The translations under genes were made by a program, and so were the position numbers. DNA of 64,000 nucleotides from Taishania sp037189645 (GTDB lineage Bacteria; Bacteroidota; Bacteroidia; Flavobacteriales_D; Crocinitomicaceae), in NCBI GenBank assembly GCA_037189645.1, contig JBBCIY010000004.1, forward strand, positions 340,312 to 404,311. Direction: 5' to 3'. Under the pieces are notes generated by a model that was not told the origin of the DNA, ran no database searches, and was given only the letters and a program-made list of their open reading frames with translations. Below are positions 7,022 to 16,467 of the stretch, one piece after another. Position 1 is the first letter of the stretch, and every line of letters begins with the position of its first letter.

Positions 7022-10009
7022 ATGAAACATTTTTCTGTTTTCTTACTTTCAGTTGCATTGTCCCATTATGCTGGAGCCCAGAATTTGGTAGTAGATCCGG
7101 GCTTCGAACAGACCGCGAATGGCTGTTCCGGTTTTCCCATCGCTGCAGAGGGAATGTCGGACCTTGTACATTGGGATAATATCAGTAACAACACTCCTGC
7201 TGATACGTGTTCTACACCTGACTTGTTCTCTACTTGTAACGCGGGAATGATCGGTATGTTTACGGGGGTTCCTTCTAATTTTATGGGAAATCAGTGCCCG
7301 AAAACAGGTGAAAAATACGGAGGGATTATTACTTACGATGTAGGAGGAAGCTACAGGGAGTATCTTCAAGGAGCTTTGTCAGCGCCGATGCAGGCAGGAC
7401 AGACCTATTGTGTTTCATTTTATATAAGTCTTGGTGATGTTGTTCCTCTTGCTTCAAACAATATTGGTGTTCACTTTGCGAATACGCATCAGGTTTGGAA
7501 CGCTCCCTGCGGAGGACCATATTCACCTGTGAATCTTACTCCCCAGCTGAATTATACTTGCGTACTTACTGATACTGAGTGGGTCAGGCTTCAATGGGAT
7601 TACGTCGCTACAGGGGGGGAGCAGTACATTATCATCGGGAATTTCTACAACAATGGTGCTACTACAACATCGACTACAGGGCAAACATCCCTGAATCCCT
7701 TTGCTTATTATTACATTGACGATGTTAGTGTTACTCCGGGATCTTGCTGTTATACGGAAATACAGCTTCCAGGAGCAACAGATTGTGAAATTTGGGAAAC
7801 GTCTAATTCAGGTTCAGGTGCTATAGCATCGTTCTGTATATCAGATAGCCCAATAAATTTTTCGCTGTTAAATTCAGTAAACGGATCAACATGTGCTGAC
7901 CTTCCTCCCCTGGCCGGAACGTGGAGCGGTCCGGGAATAACGAATGCATCGGCAGGGACATTTTCTCCCGCTGTGGCGGGAGCGGGGACGCACACCATAA
8001 CATTCACGGCCTCCTGCGGGTATGTAGCTACAGCAAATGTAATTGTATCCCCGTGTGCTTTGCAGGTTTGTGTCGAATCAGACGGAAGCCTTACCGCTTC
8101 GGGAGGTGCGACTCCGTATACCTGGCAGAACCAGACTACCGTGCAGGACTGCAGCAGTTGTTTTGTCGGCTGTGTGCTTCCTCCGGGATGTGCGGTGGAT
8201 GTCCTGCAATGGACAACATTTGCCACCGGTACCACGATTCCGTCGCCATCCAGCTACCCGGTACAGGTGACAGACGCGGGAGGAAGTACGCTGATCATTA
8301 ACAGCTCGTCCTCACTTCCTGCGTGTGGAGCAGATCCTTGCACATCAACGACGATCACCGTAAACATTACTCCGACACATGCTTCCTGTAATGTGGCAGG
8401 TTCAGCCGCTGCATCGGCGAGTGGCGGAACCGCACCATACACATACAGCTGGAATACGGTTCCTGTTCAGACTACGGCAACAGCGACAAATTTACCTCCT
8501 GGAAATTATACTGTTACAGCTACCGATGGAAATGGATGTACAGGTATGGCGTCAGTCACCATCAACCCTGCCCCTCAGGGAGTGACAGCTACTGCTACCG
8601 CGACAGACGCACTGTGCAACGGAGCGTCATCCGGAACAGCAACAGTGTCAGTAACCGGGGGAACTACTCCTTACACTTATAGCTGGTCTTCAGGTGGAAC
8701 TACTGCTACGATAAATAACCTTTCCGCAGGCACCTATACTGTTTTGGTGACAGATGCGGCAGGATGTACTTCACAGGCAAGTGTACAGGTTAACGAACCA
8801 CCTGCAATTGCCTTGTCAACTTCTTCGACCCCTTCTCAATGTACAACAAATGACGGAAGCGCAACGGTAGTGGCCTCTGGCGGAACCGCACCTTATACCT
8901 ACAGTTGGTCACCTTCGGGCGGAACAGGAGCTACAACCACGCCTGTCGGACAGGGGAATTATACAGTGACCGTAACGGATGCAAACGGCTGCCAGGCGAA
9001 CGCCACGGTCTTTGTCGGGGGAGTCAATGCTCCTGCTCTGACGGTTGTAACTACTCAAAATGCAAGCTGTTTCGGAAATGCCGACGGAAGTGCGGAGGTA
9101 AGCGCATCCGGAGGGGCTGCTCCTTATACCTACAGCTGGTCACCTTCTGGCGGAACGGGGACTACGGCATCCAACCTGTCGGCAGGAACCTATACTGTTA
9201 CGGTGACTGACGATGCAGGTTGTACGGCTCAGACACAGGTGGTTATTACCCAGCCAGGCGCTGTTACGGTGACGGAAAATGTGATTCCGACGACATGCGG
9301 AGCCGCAGATGGAGAAATCTCACTGACCGTATCCGGCGGAACCGGCGGCTATACGTTTGACTGGACTCCGAATGTCAGCACAACGAATACTGCGAGCGGC
9401 TTGTCTGTCGGAACTTATGATATCGTAGTAACAGATGCATCAGGATGTTCTTCTACTGTTTCGGTAGAGGTAGAGATCGGCACTACTTTTTATATGGAAG
9501 CGACCCCGGAAACCGCTTTGATTGACCTTGGAGGCAGCATAGGATTGACAGTAGATGTAGATCCTGGTGTGACGGTAGATAACATCACATGGTCTCCACC
9601 GGATGGATTAAGCTGTACGGATTGTCCCGATCCTACGGCATCGCCCTTGGTTACGACAACATACATTGTCGCTGTTACCAGTGATGACGGATGCGTTGCT
9701 TACGATACTGTTACGATAATTGTAAGGCAGCCGTGCGGAGAACTCTTTGTCCCTACCATATTCTCACCGAATGGAGATGGATTGAATGACCTCGAATGTG
9801 TGATGGGAGATTGTGTTGTTGACCTGGATTTTACCATCTACAACCGTTGGGGAGAGGTGGTCTTTACTTCTGACAATCAATCTGACTGCTGGGACGGTAC
9901 ATTCAGAGGAAAACCTGTTCAGACGGGTGTGTATGTGTACAAGCTGGAAGCACGGCTCAATACCGGTGAGACCATCTCACAATCCGGGAATATTAATGTA
10001 ACAAGGTAA
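7022..10009 (+). CDS. SprB-repeat surface protein with type B T9SS sorting domain
   Basis: A 995-residue exported protein starting with a signal peptide (MKHFSVFLLSVALSHYAGAQ). Residues 20-250 form a jelly-roll-like beta domain ending in YYIDDVSVTPGSC. Linker segments with many cysteines follow, then five tandem SprB-type repeats of about 75 residues at residues 440-822, each with GGTAPYTYSW and GNYTVTVTDANGC. The C-terminal 90 residues (FVPTIFSPNGDGLND ... YNRWGEVVF ... WDGTFRGKPV ... GVYVYKLEA) are the gliding-motility-associated CHU_C domain, a type B T9SS signal. The SprF/PorP-family gene follows after 23 bases; type B substrates are commonly paired with such a partner needed for their secretion. 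It is probably a surface adhesin, possibly related to gliding, but it is far smaller than true SprB. Confidence 0.88.
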   Translation: MKHFSVFLLSVALSHYAGAQNLVVDPGFEQTANGCSGFPIAAEGMSDLVHWDNISNNTPADTCSTPDLFSTCNAGMIGMFTGVPSNFMGNQCPKTGEKYGGIITYDVGGSYREYLQGALSAPMQAGQTYCVSFYISLGDVVPLASNNIGVHFANTHQVWNAPCGGPYSPVNLTPQLNYTCVLTDTEWVRLQWDYVATGGEQYIIIGNFYNNGATTTSTTGQTSLNPFAYYYIDDVSVTPGSCCYTEIQLPGATDCEIWETSNSGSGAIASFCISDSPINFSLLNSVNGSTCADLPPLAGTWSGPGITNASAGTFSPAVAGAGTHTITFTASCGYVATANVIVSPCALQVCVESDGSLTASGGATPYTWQNQTTVQDCSSCFVGCVLPPGCAVDVLQWTTFATGTTIPSPSSYPVQVTDAGGSTLIINSSSSLPACGADPCTSTTITVNITPTHASCNVAGSAAASASGGTAPYTYSWNTVPVQTTATATNLPPGNYTVTATDGNGCTGMASVTINPAPQGVTATATATDALCNGASSGTATVSVTGGTTPYTYSWSSGGTTATINNLSAGTYTVLVTDAAGCTSQASVQVNEPPAIALSTSSTPSQCTTNDGSATVVASGGTAPYTYSWSPSGGTGATTTPVGQGNYTVTVTDANGCQANATVFVGGVNAPALTVVTTQNASCFGNADGSAEVSASGGAAPYTYSWSPSGGTGTTASNLSAGTYTVTVTDDAGCTAQTQVVITQPGAVTVTENVIPTTCGAADGEISLTVSGGTGGYTFDWTPNVSTTNTASGLSVGTYDIVVTDASGCSSTVSVEVEIGTTFYMEATPETALIDLGGSIGLTVDVDPGVTVDNITWSPPDGLSCTDCPDPTASPLVTTTYIVAVTSDDGCVAYDTVTIIVRQPCGELFVPTIFSPNGDGLNDLECVMGDCVVDLDFTIYNRWGEVVFTSDNQSDCWDGTFRGKPVQTGVYVYKLEARLNTGETISQSGNINVTR
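8344..9485 (+). repeat. Five tandem SprB-type coding repeats
   Basis: About 225-base units recur inside the gene at 7022. They are recognisable at DNA level around 8424, 8880 and 9110, where near-identical runs encode GG-[TA]-APYTYSW. The repeats differ at many third positions, so they are old protein repeats rather than a recent expansion. Confidence 0.8.
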
Positions 10010-10032
10010 CAATTGATAAAAAACTTGAAACC

Positions 10033-11067
10033 ATGAAGCGATTAATGCCAGTAATAATCCTGTTATCAACGTGTGTTGTTCAGGCCCAGGATATCCATTT
10101 TTCCCAGATGGGCTATTCCCCTTTGACACTCAATCCTGCTCTTGCGGGAGCAAATTATGACTTACAGGTAAATCTCAATTACAGGAGCCAGTGGAACAGT
10201 GTGGCAGAGCCTTTTCAGACAATGGCAGCTTCTGTTGACACACGGTTGAATGCGAGGAAAAAAAGGCAGAAAAAAGCTCACCTCGCGATGGGGCTTAATT
10301 TTTTTAACGATAAAGCCGGGGAAGCTGTCGTGGTGACCAATAATGTCAATTTAAGCCTTGCGGCACACGTGATCCTGGGAGAAGGACATACGCTTGGGGC
10401 AGGGATCTATACGGGCTGGGCGCAACGTTCATTGAACCCCCGCGCAGGAAAATGGGGAAGCCAGTACAACGGGCAGTATTATGACTCCCAGCTGGCAAGT
10501 GGAGAGACGTTTAGTTCGGCCGCCTTTTCTTTATTTGATACAGGAGCGGGACTGATATACACCTACAATTCCGGAGACTCCCGGATCGCTGAGAACGACG
10601 GGAAACAGTTAAACGCAGGCTTTGCTGCTTATCACCTGAACCGACCCGGGTATTCATTTTTAAGCCAGCCGGAAGAAAGGTTGTATATGCGTTTCTCAGG
10701 GTTTGTCAACGGGGCGTTTGGAATCAGGAGGACGCATGTGATCCTTGAGCCGGGCGTCTATTTTCACCAGCAGGGGAATGCACGTGAAATCATGTACGGA
10801 CTGTATGGAAGGTACGTACTGAAGGCAGAGTCAAGGATCACGGATTTTGTTCAGCGAACGACCATTGCATTGGGGCTCTTTTGCAGGAATAAGGATGCAT
10901 TGATTGCCAAAGCGCATTTTGAGTGGAATGGGATCGGGTTCGGAGTAGCCTATGATTTTAACCTGTTCTCATCGTTGATTACCATGTCGCGATCAAGGGG
11001 AGGGATGGAATTCTCACTCAGATGGGCTGTTCCGGACCTGTACAAACGATCAGGCAGGATAAGATGA
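10033..11067 (+). CDS. PorP/SprF-family T9SS outer-membrane protein
   Basis: A 344-residue beta-barrel protein with a signal peptide (MKRLMPVIILLSTCVVQAQ) followed directly by the family hallmark DIHFSQMGYSPLTLNPALAG. Alternating amphipathic strands, YRSQW near residue 55 and repeated glycine/aromatic strand ends continue to the C-terminus. PorP/SprF proteins sit in the outer membrane and are needed for export or anchoring of a cognate type B substrate; the 23-base spacing after the SprB-repeat gene makes that protein the obvious partner (inference). Length agrees with the family (about 300-350). Confidence 0.92.
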   Translation: MKRLMPVIILLSTCVVQAQDIHFSQMGYSPLTLNPALAGANYDLQVNLNYRSQWNSVAEPFQTMAASVDTRLNARKKRQKKAHLAMGLNFFNDKAGEAVVVTNNVNLSLAAHVILGEGHTLGAGIYTGWAQRSLNPRAGKWGSQYNGQYYDSQLASGETFSSAAFSLFDTGAGLIYTYNSGDSRIAENDGKQLNAGFAAYHLNRPGYSFLSQPEERLYMRFSGFVNGAFGIRRTHVILEPGVYFHQQGNAREIMYGLYGRYVLKAESRITDFVQRTTIALGLFCRNKDALIAKAHFEWNGIGFGVAYDFNLFSSLITMSRSRGGMEFSLRWAVPDLYKRSGRIR

Positions 11068-11326
11068 CTTCTTTTCTTATTTTAATGAAGGATAGCTTCT
11101 GAATTGTTACAGTAGCGATACTGTAATCGTTAATGTGGTCGATGAAACGTGTGCAGTGGCTTTAATGAGCATGGATCACCCTGCTTTCAGAACGCACAGA
11201 CGGTAAATTCATTTTTCATTTTCCGGGGAAGGATTTTTTTTGTACATTTACTGTGCTTACGATGTATTCTGCAGAGTATGTCAGTAGTTAAGAGCCAACC
11301 AGAATGAACACAAAGCCATAGAAACC

Positions 11327-11944
11327 ATGATTATCGAAGTCAATCCATACAACATCGACAGCCGTATTATCAGCCAGGTTACAGAAAGCCTGAAAAAAGG
11401 AGGAGTCATTATTTTCCCTACGGATACCGTATATGCACTTGGTTGCGATCTGTACAGTAAAAAAGGGCTGCAGGAGCTGGCAAAACTGAAAGACGTAAAG
11501 CTTGGAAAAGCCAATTTTTCAATTATCTGCAAAGATTTCAGTGATATATCGAATTACGTAAAGCATTTATCCAGGCCTGTTTTTAAATTGCTGAAACAGA
11601 ATCTGCCGGGACCTTTTACATTCATTCTCCCTGCCACGAATGAGATTCCGAAATTGTTCGACAGCAACCGGAAAGAAATAGGGATCCGGATCCCCGATAA
11701 CCCGATTATACTTGAGATCGTTAAAGAACTTGGAAACCCGGTCGCTGTAACGTCCCTTCACAACGAGGAAGATACGATCCAGGATTACTTTGCCGATCCC
11801 TATGCCATCTACGAACGGTATGAGGAAAAGGTAGACTATATCATTGACGGAGGATACGGAAACCTAGATGCCTCCACCATCGTCGACTGCTCAGGAGATA
11901 CGCCGGAAATTGTCCGTCAGGGAATAGGAATACTGAAGGATTGA
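11327..11944 (+). CDS. L-threonylcarbamoyladenylate synthase family (TsaC/YciO/Sua5-type)
   Basis: A 205-residue YrdC-fold protein. It has KKGGVIIFPTDTVYALGCD at residues 24-42, the KKGLQELAKLK segment and LPGPFTFILPA, which are the nucleotide/threonine-binding signatures of the family; GIRIPDNP and VTSLH continue it. True TsaC makes the threonylcarbamoyl-AMP used for t6A on ANN-decoding tRNAs. Length and the NEEDTIQDYF segment are closer to the YciO subgroup, whose role is less certain, so I give no symbol. It has its own transcription unit, with no gene in the 11068-11326 gap upstream. Confidence 0.85.
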   Translation: MIIEVNPYNIDSRIISQVTESLKKGGVIIFPTDTVYALGCDLYSKKGLQELAKLKDVKLGKANFSIICKDFSDISNYVKHLSRPVFKLLKQNLPGPFTFILPATNEIPKLFDSNRKEIGIRIPDNPIILEIVKELGNPVAVTSLHNEEDTIQDYFADPYAIYERYEEKVDYIIDGGYGNLDASTIVDCSGDTPEIVRQGIGILKD

Positions 11945-12132
11945 TTCTACAAATTGAGATACTCTTCGCTGCTTGCAGCCCTCTCGTCAATTGTATGCAT
12001 TTAATTTGAATGTCAATTTCAATTTTGTCAACTACATCTCCCACGTAATTCATCGTTTTTTAATTGATATGAATCATTCTAATAATTTTAAAATAGATTG
12101 GCCTATTTTAAAATTAGAATTGGTATAATTCC

Positions 12133-12140
12133 TATTTTTG
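12133..12140 (+). promoter_or_regulatory. TAnnTTTG box immediately before guaA
   Basis: TATTTTTG ends four bases before the guaA ATG (TATTTTTGCGGCATG). The arrangement predicts an almost leaderless transcript. No convincing TTTG lies 19 bases upstream. Confidence 0.45.
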
Positions 12141-12144
12141 CGGC

Positions 12145-13677
12145 ATGCAAGAGATGATTTTAATTTTGGATTTTGGTTCGCAATACACACAGCTGATTGC
12201 GCGACGGGTAAGAGAACTGAATGTTTACTGTGAAATCCATCCATGGAATAAAATTCCCGAGATAACTGAAAACATCAAAGGAGTGATCCTTTCGGGAAGT
12301 CCGTTCTCTGTAAGAGATGAAAATTCCCCGGCTCCCGACCTGAGCGGTATCAAAGGTAAATTGCCTTTGCTGGGTGTTTGTTTTGGTGCTCAGTACCTGT
12401 CTGCCAAATTCGGTGGGGAGGTGCTTGCTTCTACCATCAGGGAATACGGAAGGGCAAATCTTTCGTCTGTAAGCCAGGAAAGTAAGCTCACACAAGGAAT
12501 GAGTGTAGGTTCCCAGGTATGGATGTCGCATGGAGACACCATTAAAAAAATCCCTTCTGATTACAAGATCATTGCCAGCACTGCCGATGTGGAAATTGCC
12601 GGGTATGAGATCAAAGGTGAAAAAACATACGGAATCCAGTTCCACCCGGAAGTATATCATTCTCTTGAAGGTTCGATCTTAATTAAAAACTTTGTTGTCA
12701 ATATCTGTTCCTGTAACCAATCGTGGACCCCTCATTCGTTTGTGGAATCTACGGTTGCGGATCTGAAATCAAAACTAGGTGACGACAAGGTCATTCTTGC
12801 ATTATCCGGAGGAGTGGACTCTTCTGTTGCTGCTGTGCTGCTGCATAAAGCGATCGGTGAAAATCTGTACTGCATTTTTGTAGACAACGGGCTGCTGCGT
12901 AAAAATGAGTTCCATGATGTACTGGAATCCTATAAACACATGGGATTGAATGTGAAAGGAGTAAATGCTTCCGGAAAATTCTATGCCGCGCTGAAAGGAT
13001 TGACAGACCCGGAGCAGAAACGAAAAGCGATCGGGAAGACATTCATTGATGTATTTGATGAAGAGGCCCGGTTGGTAGAAGGTGCCAGATGGCTTGGACA
13101 GGGCACCATTTACCCGGATGTGATCGAATCCGTTTCTGTGAACGGCGGACCTTCGCAAACAATCAAGTCGCACCACAATGTCGGAGGATTGCCCGATTAC
13201 ATGAAATTACAGGTAGTGGAACCTTTGCGCCTGTTATTCAAAGATGAGGTGAGAAGGGTCGGGAAGTCACTGAACATTGACGATGCGATCCTGCAACGCC
13301 ACCCATTCCCCGGTCCGGGATTGGGAATCCGCATCCTGGGAGAGGTTACGGCTGAAAAGGTGCGGATCATCCAGGAGGTAGACCATATTTTCATTTCAAG
13401 CCTGAAAGAAGACCGTTTGTACGGTGATGTGTGGCAGGCCGGTGCGATCTTTCTGCCGGTTCAGTCTGTAGGAGTGATGGGTGACGAGCGTACCTATGAA
13501 AATGCGGTTGCCTTGAGAGCTGTTTCGTCCACTGACGGAATGACAGCCGACTGGGTTCACCTGCCGTATGATTTCCTGGCGAAGGTGTCCAATAAGATCA
13601 TCAACCAGGTGAAAGGAATCAACAGAGTTACTTACGATATTAGTTCAAAGCCACCTGCAACAATCGAGTGGGAATAG
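12145..13677 (+). CDS. guaA: GMP synthase (glutamine-hydrolysing)
   Basis: A 510-residue enzyme converting XMP to GMP with ATP and glutamine. The class I amidotransferase domain occupies residues 1-190, with LDFGSQYTQLIARRVRE, the nucleophile Cys79 in GVCFGAQ, and the His/Glu pair in FHPEVYHS. The ATP-pyrophosphatase domain starts near residue 200 with the PP-loop LSGGVDSSVAA and includes QGTIYPDVIES and HHNVGGLP. The C-terminal dimerisation domain ends RVTYDISSKPPATIEWE, as in essentially all GuaA. A second ATG lies three codons in, so the start could be 12154. The next gene follows after 47 bases and may be cotranscribed. Confidence 0.98.
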   Translation: MQEMILILDFGSQYTQLIARRVRELNVYCEIHPWNKIPEITENIKGVILSGSPFSVRDENSPAPDLSGIKGKLPLLGVCFGAQYLSAKFGGEVLASTIREYGRANLSSVSQESKLTQGMSVGSQVWMSHGDTIKKIPSDYKIIASTADVEIAGYEIKGEKTYGIQFHPEVYHSLEGSILIKNFVVNICSCNQSWTPHSFVESTVADLKSKLGDDKVILALSGGVDSSVAAVLLHKAIGENLYCIFVDNGLLRKNEFHDVLESYKHMGLNVKGVNASGKFYAALKGLTDPEQKRKAIGKTFIDVFDEEARLVEGARWLGQGTIYPDVIESVSVNGGPSQTIKSHHNVGGLPDYMKLQVVEPLRLLFKDEVRRVGKSLNIDDAILQRHPFPGPGLGIRILGEVTAEKVRIIQEVDHIFISSLKEDRLYGDVWQAGAIFLPVQSVGVMGDERTYENAVALRAVSSTDGMTADWVHLPYDFLAKVSNKIINQVKGINRVTYDISSKPPATIEWE

Positions 13678-13724
13678 GGTTTGGCATATAGATTGTAAAG
13701 TGTATTTCATCAAAAAATAACGCA

Positions 13725-15479
13725 ATGAAGCATTTTCTTTTTACTGCTCTGGTTCTGTTTTTTAGCTTTCTGTCCTTTGGGCAATTGGAAGAGGTGAAGA
13801 TAGAAACCAGGAATGGCCAGCGTGTATACGTGCATGTTGTTCAGAGAGGAAATACATTATGGGGGCTCCATAAGCTATACGATGTTCCCGTAGAAAAGAT
13901 CATCCAGGCCAACCCGGGAGTTGAGAACGGGCTGCAGGAGGGGAATGTCGTATATATCCCTGTTCCGATTGTTACGGAAGAGAAGGTGCATACGGTTCAG
14001 AGCGGTGAAACGCTTTATTCCATTTCAAGGAAATACGGAGTAGATGTCAAAGACCTTGAAAAATGGAATCCGGGAAGCGGGCAGGGAATCCGTGAAGGGC
14101 AACAGCTTAAGATCTTCAACTCAACCTATATAACCGGGGAAAAGACGGAGGAAGTTGTGCAGGAACCGGTAGCAACGGATTCGCAGATCACCGTAACGTT
14201 CAATGATTCCATCGTGGAGCATAAGGTGGTGCAGGGAGAGACATTGTACAGCATTTCAAGAAGGTACCTTGTTTCCCAGGATAGGATCATTGCTTTTAAC
14301 AATAAAAAGAACAACAACATCAAGCCGGGGGAAATTCTGAAAATCCCCTTGAAAAAGGAACGTGTTTCGAAAGTGGACGTACGTGAGATCCCACCGAAAG
14401 AGAATGACAGGCCGGTTGACAATTCGTTGATCTTTAAGAAAAAAGATGAATACCACGTCGCGATTTTACTTCCTTTTTACCTGAATAAAGGGGCCGGTTA
14501 TTCTGAAATGGTTTCCAATATGTCTGCAGAATTCCTGATGGGGGCTCAAATGGCGATCGATAGCCTCAGACAATTGGGATTAAATGCGAAGATATATGTT
14601 TACGATACGGAAAACAGCCTGGAGAAGATCCGGTCGATCCTCGCAAAACCTGAGATGAAATCCATGGACATGTTGATCGGGCCGCTGCATAAGGCAAATG
14701 CCCCGGTTATTGCCGACTGGTGCCTGGAACATAAGGTAAGGATGGTCTGCCCGGTCAATGTTGATACGAAGATCCTTCAGAACAACCCGTATGTGTATAC
14801 GACGATCGGAAGCGACATCACATTAATGAAAGGGCTGGCAAAATACATGGCGCAGCAATTCAAAGGAAGCAAAATCGTACTGGTCAAACCCGGAAATCCG
14901 CAGGATTCGGTGTTGTATCAGGCGTTCAGGACGGAATACAACCGCCTGGCAGGAGCAGGAGCTACGAAGCTGATTGAGACCAGTCCGTCAGGTTTTTCCG
15001 GCTACCTGTCGCCTTCCGGCCGCACAGCGCTGATTTACCCGACAAATGACTCAAAATCTGCCGTAAGTTTTATGAACGAGCTGAGCCGGTTCGCACACAA
15101 AGTAGGCAACTCTACGTATGTGTTCGGTACAGATGCATGGCTGGATATGGAAGGGATCAATGCCTTTTACCGCAATAAATACCGCTTGACGGTTCCCACT
15201 TCGATGGACCTGAATTATGCCTACGAACGGACAAAATACCAGCACAGGAAATACCGGACATTGTACCGATCGGATTTTACGAAAGTCGCGGTGCAGGGGT
15301 TTGATGTAATGTTCAACTTTTGCGCGGAACTGCTGCTGGAGAAAAAAGTCGGGCAGTTGATTATGAATGATTTTGAATCGGTGCAGATGGGACCCAATCA
15401 CGGGTTTGAGAACCAGCGGACAGAAATCCTGACACACGAAGATTACGAATTAAAAAATATCAGTAATGGAGTTGAGTAG
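13725..15479 (+). CDS. LysM protein with periplasmic-binding-protein-like domain
   Basis: A 584-residue exported protein with a signal peptide at residues 1-20 (ending SFGQ). Three LysM modules follow at about 37-80, 88-131 and 165-209, with HVVQRGNTLWGLHKLY, HTVQSGETLYSISRKYG and HKVVQGETLYSISRRY. Residues 235-575 look like a type 1 periplasmic-binding (branched amino-acid receptor-like) fold: VAILLPFYLNKGAGYSE, then LIGPLHKANAPVIADW. LysM binds peptidoglycan, so this probably tethers a ligand-binding or scaffold domain to the cell wall. The hemF start overlaps its end by 14 bases. This combination is common in Bacteroidota, but its role is not established. Confidence 0.82.
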   Translation: MKHFLFTALVLFFSFLSFGQLEEVKIETRNGQRVYVHVVQRGNTLWGLHKLYDVPVEKIIQANPGVENGLQEGNVVYIPVPIVTEEKVHTVQSGETLYSISRKYGVDVKDLEKWNPGSGQGIREGQQLKIFNSTYITGEKTEEVVQEPVATDSQITVTFNDSIVEHKVVQGETLYSISRRYLVSQDRIIAFNNKKNNNIKPGEILKIPLKKERVSKVDVREIPPKENDRPVDNSLIFKKKDEYHVAILLPFYLNKGAGYSEMVSNMSAEFLMGAQMAIDSLRQLGLNAKIYVYDTENSLEKIRSILAKPEMKSMDMLIGPLHKANAPVIADWCLEHKVRMVCPVNVDTKILQNNPYVYTTIGSDITLMKGLAKYMAQQFKGSKIVLVKPGNPQDSVLYQAFRTEYNRLAGAGATKLIETSPSGFSGYLSPSGRTALIYPTNDSKSAVSFMNELSRFAHKVGNSTYVFGTDAWLDMEGINAFYRNKYRLTVPTSMDLNYAYERTKYQHRKYRTLYRSDFTKVAVQGFDVMFNFCAELLLEKKVGQLIMNDFESVQMGPNHGFENQRTEILTHEDYELKNISNGVE

Positions 15480-16374
15480 GGAGCAGATTTCTGAGCGATT
15501 TAAATTACTGCAGGAATACATTTGCAATTACCTGGAACGCGTAGACGGAAAAGCGAAATTTTCGTCTGATAACTGGACGCGCGAAGCAGGTGGAGGAGGC
15601 AGAACAAATACCATTGCCAACGGAGGAGTAATTGAAAAAGGAGGAGTAGCATTTTCAGCTGTTTTCGGCCCTGTTTCCGAACAGATGAACAAAGCCTTGC
15701 TGGTAGATGGATCTGAATTTTATGCTACCGGCGTTTCCATTGTGATCCACCCGGAAAGCCCCCATGTTCCGATCATTCACATGAACGTCCGTTATTTTGA
15801 ATACGACAATGGTAAAAAATACTGGTTCGGCGGTGGAATTGATCTGACGCCTCATTACGTGATCCCGTCCCGGGCACGTGATTTTCACAGGGAACTGAAG
15901 GCCATCTGTGATCAGTATGATTCCGGTTTTTACGATCGGTTCAAAGGATGGGCGGATGATTACTTTTTCCAGCCGCACCGGAATGAAACACGCGGAATCG
16001 GAGGGATTTTCTACGACCACCTGGATGAAAGCTGTGGATTGACCAGGCAGCAGCTGCTTGATTTCTCGGTCGACCTGGGAGAAGCGTTTCCGAAGTTGTA
16101 CGAATACCAGGTAAACCTGGGAAAAGAGAAGGAAATCCTTCCGGAGCACATAGAATGGAGAAACATACGACGGGGAAGGTACGTTGAATTTAACCTCCTT
16201 CACGACAGAGGGACAAAATTCGGTCTTCACAGCGGAGGTAGAACGGAATCTATCCTGATGAGCCTTCCTAAAGATGCTTCCTGGGAATACATGAAAGTTG
16301 TCCCTGCAGGAAGCAAAGAGGAAGAAACGCTTCGCTTTCTCAGAAAGGGGATCGATTGGTTAAACGAGAATTAA
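15466..16374 (+). CDS. hemF: Oxygen-dependent coproporphyrinogen III oxidase
   Basis: A 302-residue enzyme that decarboxylates coproporphyrinogen III to protoporphyrinogen IX with oxygen, a late haem step in the cytoplasm. Diagnostic stretches are NWTREAGGGGRTNTIANGGV, EKGGVAFSAVFG, the HPESPHVPIIHMNVRYFE segment, WFGGGIDLTPHYV, and YVEFNLLHDRGTKFGLHSGG near the C-terminus. Length agrees with bacterial HemF. The ATG at 15466 lies inside the preceding gene (14-base overlap), implying translational coupling, and the unit ends at a hairpin at 16401. Confidence 0.97.
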   Translation: MELSREQISERFKLLQEYICNYLERVDGKAKFSSDNWTREAGGGGRTNTIANGGVIEKGGVAFSAVFGPVSEQMNKALLVDGSEFYATGVSIVIHPESPHVPIIHMNVRYFEYDNGKKYWFGGGIDLTPHYVIPSRARDFHRELKAICDQYDSGFYDRFKGWADDYFFQPHRNETRGIGGIFYDHLDESCGLTRQQLLDFSVDLGEAFPKLYEYQVNLGKEKEILPEHIEWRNIRRGRYVEFNLLHDRGTKFGLHSGGRTESILMSLPKDASWEYMKVVPAGSKEEETLRFLRKGIDWLNEN

Positions 16375-16400
16375 AAGATTGGTTAAGACTATAAAAATGA

Positions 16401-16434
16401 AAACAACCTCCTGAATCCGGGAGGTTGTTTTTTT
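16401..16434. terminator. Terminator between convergent genes
   Basis: AAACAACCTCC pairs with GGGAGGTTGTTT around a short loop and is followed by TTTTTTT on the plus strand. A-rich sequence on the other side makes it usable from both directions. It ends hemF and possibly the minus-strand gene at 16468. Confidence 0.85.
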
Positions 16435-16467
16435 ATCCTGTTTGATCTATGCAGATCAGGCAACAGC

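Noticed and set aside
8344..9485. Possible CRISPR or DNA satellite repeats
   Set aside because: The repeats are about 225 bases, in frame and encode SprB-type modules; there are no regular spacers.
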